Notes under the pieces: model-generated
The model's input: only the letters and a program-made list of their open reading frames with translations
What the model was told of the DNA's origin: nothing
The model's database searches: none
Assembly: GCA_948467495.1 (NCBI GenBank)
Contig: CAOKEO010000013.1
Coordinates: 1 to 44,422 of the forward strand
Direction of reading: 5' to 3'
From: an uncultured Clostridium sp.
GTDB taxonomy: Bacteria; Bacillota; Clostridia; TANB77; CAG-508
Length of the DNA stretch: 44,422 nt
Program-made: the position numbers and the translations under genes
Shown: piece by piece, positions 38,384 through 44,422 of the stretch
How positions within the stretch are numbered: position 1 is the stretch's first letter
Layout of the letters: every line of letters begins with the position of its first letter

Positions 38384-40279
38384 TTAAACTTTTTCTTCAC
38401 GAATAGCATATTGATCATTATCCAATCTTAAATTTCTATTATAATAAGGATCTCCCTTATCCAAAAATCCTTGCCATTTTTCATAAAATCGGTCAATTTC
38501 TGTTTTAAATCTTTTTTGCTTTTCAGGGGTATCTTCAAATCCTCTACTTTTTGACTCATAATGCAAAAATTGAACATAAGGATTATATACAATTAATTTT
38601 CCCTTTTCTCTAATCTTTAAGCAAAAATCCACATCATTAAAGGCTACTTTAAAGCCTTCATCCATATAATCCACTTCTTCATAAATTGACTTTTTCGTCA
38701 TGATACAAGCAGCTGTTACAGCACTCATATTTTGTACCATAGACTCTTTTGAAAAATATCCATGCATCTTATGTGGTATATTTTTAAATACATGTCCAGC
38801 TACTCCGCCAATTCCAATCACAATTCCTGCATGTTGAATGGTTTTATCAGGATAAAATAATTTAACACCGACTGCTCCTACATCTTCTCTTTGAGCAAAT
38901 CCAAGCATTTCTTCTAGCCAATTTGGTGTTAATAATTCGGTATCATTATTTAATTGCACTATGTATTCACCTGTTGCATTTTTGACACCAAAATTAATAA
39001 TTTTAGAATAATTGAATTCTTTTTCTGGATAATAAACAACTTTTATATTATCTTTGCCATCTATTTGTTTGTAATAGTCAAAAGTTTTCTCCTCTTCACT
39101 GTTATTTTCTACAATGACAATTTCATAGTTTTCATAGGTTGTTAATTTTTTAATGGATGTTAAACATACTTTTAAGGTTTCACTATAATCTTTATTCGGA
39201 ATGATAATGGAAACTTTTGGGTTTCCTACCACTTCATAATTAATTTTATAAGTTCCTAATGTATTTCCATGTTCGACGGTTCCCTTCCAACCTAATCTCT
39301 CAATATGGTCTTGTATCGCTTTTAAGCCAGCATCATAAGCATATGGTTTTGAGGTATCTCCCGCTTTTGCTGTAGATAATTCATGGACTCTCCAATGATA
39401 CAAAATTTTAGGAATATGTATGATATTTTTTGCTTTTTCACTCATGCGAAGTATGATGTCATAGTCTTGTGCTCCATCGTATTCACTTCTAAATCCGCCT
39501 AACTCATCCATTAACTCTTTTTTAAAAATACTAAAATGGCAGATATAATTATTGGCTCTCAAAGTATCTGGTGCAAAATCAGATTTAAAATAAGGGTCAT
39601 ATCTTTTCCCCCCTATTTTTTCAAATTTATCTTCATCGGTATAGATAAATTCTACTTCTGGATTTTGATTGACACAATCTACAATTTCATACAAAGAAAA
39701 AGGAGGCAATAAATCATCATGGTCTAATAAAGCAATATAGTCTCCTGTTGCTAATTTTAAGGCTTCGTTGGTATTACCTGAAATCCCTTTGTTCTCACCT
39801 AAAAATTTATATTGAATTCTACTATCTTTTTCATAAATCGGTTTTAATGCTTCATTTTCTTCAGGACTTCCATCTGCTAAGCATAGTTCCCAATTAGAAT
39901 AGGTTTGTGCGATTAATCCATCGACTAATTCTTCAAAGAATTTTTTGGGTGTCTGATACATCGGAATGATAATACTAATTTTAGGGTTTTTCTCAAATTT
40001 GGTATGACGTTGTTGTTCTAGTTCTTCTGCTGTTGGTTCGTTTAATTCCACCCATTTTTCATAAGCATCTTGTGGTTCTTGCATACTTCCCATTATCATA
40101 TATCGTTTCATTTCTATCCAAGTAACTTTCCAACCTTTTTCTTTGATTTTTGCCTTTTGTTCTTTTAAATAGGTTATACTAAAAACACTTTTGAAAAATC
40201 GATTCATAATTCTAAGCCAACTTCTCATTTTTTTCCCTTCTGGAAATAATCTATCTCTCAACCTTTTATTTTGTGACAT
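38384..40279 (-). CDS. Two-domain GT2 glycosyltransferase (rhamnosyltransferase-like)
   Basis: About 631 residues. An N-terminal region of about 110 residues is followed by two GT-A domains. The first starts PKISIIIPMYQTP, with LLDHDDLLPP and a YDGAQDYDIILR acceptor-site motif. The second starts PKVSIIIPNKDYSETL, with QLNNDTELLTPNW and VAFNDVDFCLKI. This layout is common in enzymes building rhamnose-rich surface polymers. The ATG at 40279 follows AAAGGAGAATAG, 4 bases after the upstream stop, so it forms an operon with the WbdD-like gene. The rml genes in the same window could supply dTDP-rhamnose. Confidence 0.9.
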   Translation of the reverse strand: MSQNKRLRDRLFPEGKKMRSWLRIMNRFFKSVFSITYLKEQKAKIKEKGWKVTWIEMKRYMIMGSMQEPQDAYEKWVELNEPTAEELEQQRHTKFEKNPKISIIIPMYQTPKKFFEELVDGLIAQTYSNWELCLADGSPEENEALKPIYEKDSRIQYKFLGENKGISGNTNEALKLATGDYIALLDHDDLLPPFSLYEIVDCVNQNPEVEFIYTDEDKFEKIGGKRYDPYFKSDFAPDTLRANNYICHFSIFKKELMDELGGFRSEYDGAQDYDIILRMSEKAKNIIHIPKILYHWRVHELSTAKAGDTSKPYAYDAGLKAIQDHIERLGWKGTVEHGNTLGTYKINYEVVGNPKVSIIIPNKDYSETLKVCLTSIKKLTTYENYEIVIVENNSEEEKTFDYYKQIDGKDNIKVVYYPEKEFNYSKIINFGVKNATGEYIVQLNNDTELLTPNWLEEMLGFAQREDVGAVGVKLFYPDKTIQHAGIVIGIGGVAGHVFKNIPHKMHGYFSKESMVQNMSAVTAACIMTKKSIYEEVDYMDEGFKVAFNDVDFCLKIREKGKLIVYNPYVQFLHYESKSRGFEDTPEKQKRFKTEIDRFYEKWQGFLDKGDPYYNRNLRLDNDQYAIREEKV

Positions 40280-40283
40280 TCTG

Positions 40284-41957
40284 CTATTCTCCTTTCGCTC
40301 CCCCATTTTTTATTTTCCTTAACGTTTCTATTGCTTTCCAACTTCTTGAGGCATAAATCCCCTCTAATTCTGTTTGTATTTTCTGTATTTCTTCTTGCTT
40401 TCTTTTTATTTCTTCTTGTGCTTTTTGAATTTCTTGTTGCTTAACTTCATTGTTTTGTTTTAATGCTAAAACTTCTTGTTCTGCCACACTTTTTAAATTT
40501 CGATAATGTATCATGGTGGCAACTATTTCTTCTCGGTTGCTTGTTTTTCGATTAAATATTTCATGCAACATTTCTTTATCAATTACTTTTTCTCTGAATT
40601 TTTCTTCTAACTTTTCAAATAATTCTGTATTTTCTTCTAAACCATATTTTTCTTTGATTCGATTCTTTTTTTCCTCTGTTAAATTAGAATTTTGAATCGC
40701 TCGATAGATGATATATTCTACTGGCAAGTATTTTTCCACCCATTCTTGGTCAAAAAACAAAAATTCATTACCGACCAAAAAACAATTTTTAGGAATTAAA
40801 TCTAAATAAGCATTTTCCATAAATTTCATATTTTTCATTTTGTTTTCATCGTAATGTTGGAAAAGTTCCTTTCCTTCCCCTTTTTCTTTTATCTCATCAA
40901 ATGGCAACGTATCTTGGTATAATAGGTTAGCATATTTTTCAAAATACTCCATAAATTGTTCATCCTCTGATTTTTCTAATACAATATCCAATCTTTCTGC
41001 CTTAATATAGTCACTTACTAATTCGCCATTTATTTCTCTTTCTATGATTTTCGCATTTTCTTTATGGAATAATGCATTAGTCTCTAGGATATGGTTAATG
41101 TGTTGTTCTGCCTTTTGATTGGTAGCCTTTTTGATAACTTCTTTTTCTTTTATGATTGTCATAACCCTGTATTCTTCTTTTCGATAATTAGAAAAAGTAA
41201 CATATTTTATCGCATTTTCAAATGGTTGTTTTTGAATTTCTATGAAAAATGAATTGATAAAAAAATCAAAAACTTCTTTGTTTTCTTCCCATAATTGCTC
41301 ATACACTTCGTTTTCTTTAAAATTAATCATTTCATCTGGCTCATAATATTGGAAATTTCTACTGATGTCTTCTTTTGTGATTGGATAATCACTGGCATAA
41401 ATTAGATTAGTCATTTTATAATCTGGTAACGCATAATAAAATTTATAATGTTGATAGTTCGCTTGCTCTAATAACTTTTTTAACGTATTTTCACTGAAAA
41501 GTTTAAAGCCATTTTGGGTTCTTTCTTGTACTAAATTCTCATAATTTAAAGTTCCCTCTAAATCTTTTCTTCCATTCCAATATTGCATACCAAATTTATT
41601 ATCGGTTGCTATCAAAATTTTCCCATCTTCTTTTAATAGACCAGAAAGAAAGGTTAGTAGTTCTAATTCTGGATTTAAGCTGTTTGGAAACCATTGTATT
41701 GCCTTTTCTATTTGTCCTATTACAAGGATGTAATCAAATTTTTTATCGGTTACTTTGCACATTTCCATTGGTGGTTCTATGGTTATAAGTTCTTTTGCAA
41801 TCGTAGTTAAATAATCTGTGATAACTTGATTTTCCATTCCTATTTTTAGAATTTCTGCCTCTTCTTGAAATGGATACCATTTCATAATATTACTTCCTAT
41901 TTCCGTTTCTTTTAGAGCCTCCTCTATCTTATCAGCATTCACTTCCAAACACCTCAT
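40284..41957 (-). CDS. Methyltransferase-like / kinase-like / coiled-coil protein (WbdD-like layout)
   Basis: 557 residues. Residues about 30-215 resemble a class I methyltransferase (KFDYILVIGQIEKA, LLKEDGKILIATDNKFGMQYW), but the SAM loop is degenerate: LKIGMENQVITDYL in place of a GxGxG motif. Residues about 250-420 look like a kinase of the aminoglycoside-phosphotransferase type, with YLDLIPKN (D386, N391, the D-x4-N spacing) and FFDQEW (D403). Residues about 485-535 form a coiled coil, ending in SRSWKAIETLRKIK. E. coli WbdD has the same order and sizes and caps O-antigen chains to set their length. The partner GT2 gene follows 4 bases on. The start may be the ATG at 41957 or a GTG 5 codons later. 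Confidence 0.72.
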   Translation of the reverse strand: MRCLEVNADKIEEALKETEIGSNIMKWYPFQEEAEILKIGMENQVITDYLTTIAKELITIEPPMEMCKVTDKKFDYILVIGQIEKAIQWFPNSLNPELELLTFLSGLLKEDGKILIATDNKFGMQYWNGRKDLEGTLNYENLVQERTQNGFKLFSENTLKKLLEQANYQHYKFYYALPDYKMTNLIYASDYPITKEDISRNFQYYEPDEMINFKENEVYEQLWEENKEVFDFFINSFFIEIQKQPFENAIKYVTFSNYRKEEYRVMTIIKEKEVIKKATNQKAEQHINHILETNALFHKENAKIIEREINGELVSDYIKAERLDIVLEKSEDEQFMEYFEKYANLLYQDTLPFDEIKEKGEGKELFQHYDENKMKNMKFMENAYLDLIPKNCFLVGNEFLFFDQEWVEKYLPVEYIIYRAIQNSNLTEEKKNRIKEKYGLEENTELFEKLEEKFREKVIDKEMLHEIFNRKTSNREEIVATMIHYRNLKSVAEQEVLALKQNNEVKQQEIQKAQEEIKRKQEEIQKIQTELEGIYASRSWKAIETLRKIKNGGAKGE

Positions 41958-41997
41958 CCCTCTTATTTTGTAATCTTTGCAATGTCTTTATTTTTCC

Positions 41998-42148
41998 AAA
42001 GGTTATTCTATTTTTTATGAAGTAACAATTCGTGGGGACCAACAAATTATAGACTGTTATCAAATTTTTAAGTTATAAATAACTTAAAAATTTGGTTTAC
42101 AGTCTGTTATGTAGTTGGGAGTTACAAGTAAAAAATAGAATAACCTTT
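41998..42148. repeat. Foldback element, GGGGACC family, copy 3
   Basis: Arms AAAGGTTATTCTATTTTTTA and complement enclose GTAACAATTCGTGGGGACCAAC, a CAAATTTTTAAGTT/AACTTAAAAATTTG hairpin, an AGACTGT/ACAGTCT stem and TGTAGTTGGGAGTTAC. It ends 6 bases from the metK stop codon. It is the cleanest of the three copies. Confidence 0.82.
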
Positions 42149-42154
42149 CTAGCA

Positions 42155-43285
42155 TTATAAATGTTTAAAAACATCTACACTATCTATTTTTTCCCAACTA
42201 CACTCTATTTTATTAGCACAATCCAAATATTTTCTACCAAAATGACCACCATTACAAGTTTCAGAATAAATTGGATTACGCAATTGTAACTTATCGATTA
42301 TCCCCTTTGGTGACAAATCAAAATGTTCATAAATGGCTTTAATGATTTTATCTTCTTCTACTTGGTTAGTTCCTTTACAATCCACATAAATCGAAATTGG
42401 TTGTGCCACACCAATCGCATAAGACAATTGGATTAAACACTCTTGGGCAATACCAGATGCCACAATATTTTTAGCCAAATATCTTGCCATATAAGCTGCA
42501 CTTCTATCCACTTTGGTAGGGTCTTTTCCAGAAAAAGCTCCTCCCCCATGTGGTGCATAGCCACCATAGGTATCAACAATAATCTTTCTACCCGTTAATC
42601 CAGCATCTCCTTCTGGTCCACCAATAACAAATTTTCCAGTTGGATTGATTAATATTTTAAAATCCGTATTCAAGTTATATTTTTGGGCGATTTTTTTCAT
42701 AATTTCTTCTTGAATAAAGGTTTTAAATTCTGTTTCGTTGTAATCTTCCGTATGTTGAATCGACATTAGCATGGTATCCACTTTTGTTGTCTCTCCTTCT
42801 ACATATTCTAAAGTTACTTGTGACTTCATATCTGGACCAGCAAATCTGAATTTCCTCTCTTGACGTAATTGTGTCGCTAATTTCACCAAATCATGTGCCA
42901 TGGTAATAGCAAGTGGCATATATTCTGGTGTTTCCGTATTGGCAAACCCAAACATAATTCCTTGGTCACCTGCCCCTCCTACATCAACACCTTGTGCAAT
43001 ATCTGGTGATTGCTTACTAAGTAAGTTTAAAACTCTTGGTGTGTAGGTATATCCTATTTTCTTTATCGTATCTTTTACAATTTGTTCTACATTAATCGTA
43101 GCTGTTGTTGAAATCTCTCCTGACAACACAATAAAATCATCTTTTGCCATTGTTTCACAAGCTACTCTTGCATTTTTATCCTCCCTTAAACAGCTATCCA
43201 AAATACTATCTGATATGCTATCACATACATGGTCTGGATGCCCTATTGATACTGCTTCTGACGTAAATAAATTTCTTTTCTTCAT
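42155..43285 (-). CDS. metK: S-adenosylmethionine synthetase
   Basis: Makes SAM from methionine and ATP. 376 residues, slightly shorter than the Bacillus enzyme. Signatures are SIGHPDHVCDSISD at the start, GAGDQGIMFGFA near 115, and the GGGAFSGKDPTKVDRSAAY loop near 250. The first two match the two MetK family patterns. The ATG follows AAGAAAGGAATGG. I saw no SAM-I (S-box) riboswitch upstream; that space holds a foldback element instead. It lies between two methyltransferase-like genes that would use its product, possibly by chance. In-frame CGG absent. Confidence 0.96.
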   Translation of the reverse strand: MKKRNLFTSEAVSIGHPDHVCDSISDSILDSCLREDKNARVACETMAKDDFIVLSGEISTTATINVEQIVKDTIKKIGYTYTPRVLNLLSKQSPDIAQGVDVGGAGDQGIMFGFANTETPEYMPLAITMAHDLVKLATQLRQERKFRFAGPDMKSQVTLEYVEGETTKVDTMLMSIQHTEDYNETEFKTFIQEEIMKKIAQKYNLNTDFKILINPTGKFVIGGPEGDAGLTGRKIIVDTYGGYAPHGGGAFSGKDPTKVDRSAAYMARYLAKNIVASGIAQECLIQLSYAIGVAQPISIYVDCKGTNQVEEDKIIKAIYEHFDLSPKGIIDKLQLRNPIYSETCNGGHFGRKYLDCANKIECSWEKIDSVDVFKHL

Positions 43286-43335
43286 TTTTTATTCCATTCC
43301 TTTCTTGGTTAATACATAGCATTTTTTATTATTAT

Positions 43336-43531
43336 CCTAAAAAATTATAAATGTGAAAAAATGTGAATTGAAAGTAATTGAGATAGAAATTCTTTATAAA
43401 TCAAATGAGGAATGTTCACGGTACAAAAGCTTTTGCTTTTGGGTCTGAGTGAAAGAGGCTCATTTGATTATTTAGAATTTCTTCGAAAATTAGCTTGAAC
43501 GAACATTTTCGAAAATTTATAATTTTTTAGG
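43336..43531. repeat. Foldback element, CCTAAAAAAT family, copy 2
   Basis: Perfect 17-base ends (CCTAAAAAATTATAAAT and complement), inner pairs AATCAAATGAG/CTCATTTGATT and AGAAATTCT/AGAATTTCT. The stretch TTTAGAATTTCTTCGAAAATTAGCT is shared with 12690-12873. It ends 19 bases from the stop of the gene at 43550 and fills most of the space up to metK. Confidence 0.75.
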
Positions 43532-43549
43532 TTAATCATCTTGTGATTA

Positions 43550-44422
43550 CTATTTTTTAAATTTATTCGTAAAATCTCTAAGTGGTTTCGTAATCTTCCA
43601 CGACTTAGAATTTGCCATTGCATTTAGTTCTTCTTTTAATCTTTGATTCTCTTCTAACAACTGTTTTTCTAATGAAGTATTTCCTTTACTTTTTCCCAGT
43701 TGATAATGTTTGTCATAAAAAGGCTTCATGGCAGAATCTATCTTAATTAAATCTTGTTTTGCCAAATCAACTTTGGTATCAAATTCCTTCGTACTCGCTT
43801 CTATGAAAAACGAATTCGCAAAAAAGTCAAACTGGTCATTTTTAATCACATCCAAATATGCCTTTTTCTCATCATATTCAGCTGAACCATTTTCATCTGA
43901 CAAATATGGATTGTATTCTTTTAGCTTGTCCTCATCTGGTAGATATTCATCTGAGAATATAACATTGGGTAATTTATAATCAGGCATTGGATAATAAAAT
44001 TTAGTATAGGAAAAACCACTTTCCTTCAATATTTCTTTCAGTTGTTGTTTTCCAAACGTTCGAATTCCTTTTTTATTCTCATACCCAGTTATACCATCAT
44101 ACACTTTTGCTGTATGGTCTTCTGGCACTCCACTAAAATATTTCATACCATACTGATTTTCGATAGCAATTAATAACTTTCCATCTTCTTTTAGTAGGGA
44201 TTTAATCTGTATCAAAAAATCATGAAAAGGATTCTCTGTATTGGTATATAATGGAGCATATTCTAGTACACCAATTAAAGTAATATAATCAAATTTTTTG
44301 TTAAACTGAATATCATTAAAATTTCCAACGATAATTTCTAAATTCTCTTTGTCTTGGCATCTTGTTTCTATGGCAGAGGCTCTTTGTTTTGACAACTCAA
44401 CTGATGTAACGTGTTTTGCTTT
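43550..44422 (-). CDS. Methyltransferase with C-terminal coiled coil (partial, start outside window)
   Basis: At least 290 residues; the 5' end lies beyond the right edge, and the frame is open to the last base (AKHVTSVELS). It is a class I SAM methyltransferase: the acidic VELS end of strand 2 is visible, then IVGNFNDIQ, KKFDYITLIGVLEYAPLY and LLKEDGKLLIAIENQYGMKYFSG. The last 75 residues are charged coiled coil, ending NSKSWKITKPLRDF. It is a clear paralogue of the N-terminal domain at 40284-41957 (shared FYY.MPDYK.., FF.NSFFIE) but lacks the kinase domain. Its strand-2 region looks intact where the paralogue is degenerate, so this may be the active partner. Confidence 0.85.
   Translation of the reverse strand, partial: KAKHVTSVELSKQRASAIETRCQDKENLEIIVGNFNDIQFNKKFDYITLIGVLEYAPLYTNTENPFHDFLIQIKSLLKEDGKLLIAIENQYGMKYFSGVPEDHTAKVYDGITGYENKKGIRTFGKQQLKEILKESGFSYTKFYYPMPDYKLPNVIFSDEYLPDEDKLKEYNPYLSDENGSAEYDEKKAYLDVIKNDQFDFFANSFFIEASTKEFDTKVDLAKQDLIKIDSAMKPFYDKHYQLGKSKGNTSLEKQLLEENQRLKEELNAMANSKSWKITKPLRDFTNKFKK

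Noticed and set aside
43286-43549. SAM riboswitch upstream of metK
   Set aside because: No S-box core motifs were found; the space is occupied by a foldback repeat.

Overview
This is about 44 kb of low-GC chromosome, nearly all coding on the minus strand. Gene content (radA-disA, mreB, the t6A genes tsaE and a tsaB-rimI fusion, mtaB, obgE, trpS, prs, metK) and AAGGAGG-type ribosome binding sites point to a Firmicute of the class Clostridia. A gut-type uncultured lineage is likely but cannot be proven from the sequence.

Layout. 1-9955 holds housekeeping genes: disA, radA, a small unknown protein, mtaB and mreB, then the divergent pair tsaE / tsaB-rimI, then obgE and trpS. 10094-13608 holds a coiled-coil protein, a GtrB-like glycosyltransferase, prs and an unknown membrane-anchored protein. 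13612-30043 is a cell-surface region. It carries three very large secreted enzymes built from arrays of ricin-type beta-trefoil repeats, ending in an M14 peptidase, a glucosaminidase and a GH25 lysozyme. Between them lies a complete dTDP-L-rhamnose pathway (rmlA, B, C, D; symbols rfbA-D) with an acyltransferase, an HD hydrolase and GtrA. 30154-31790 is a decayed mobile-DNA island (RhuM-like pseudogene, recombinase remnant), followed by two small intact genes. 32617-44422 is a polysaccharide region with three large membrane proteins, a double-domain GT2 glycosyltransferase, a methyltransferase-kinase-coiled-coil protein resembling WbdD, metK, and a second methyltransferase-coiled-coil protein cut by the window edge.

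Main discovery. Five genes of unrelated function (radA, mtaB, obgE, the GH25 lysozyme and a polysaccharide-locus membrane protein) are each broken once. In all five the break is an in-frame CGG codon followed by a stop 2 to 10 codons later. Skipping one base (C, then GGN read as Gly) restores the conserved protein at normal family length. My by-eye scan of both strands found no other in-frame CGG in any gene here, although about 80-90 CGG triplets occur out of frame. The simplest reading is that CGG is not a normal arginine codon in this organism and is passed by +1 frameshifting, or by four-base decoding of CGGN as glycine, as a general property of translation.

Second theme. The intergenic spaces carry at least four types of foldback element. 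Copies of one type share a core, while their long terminal arms differ in sequence yet stay complementary. Most lie within about 60 bases of a stop codon. REP-like palindrome pairs are also present around obgE.
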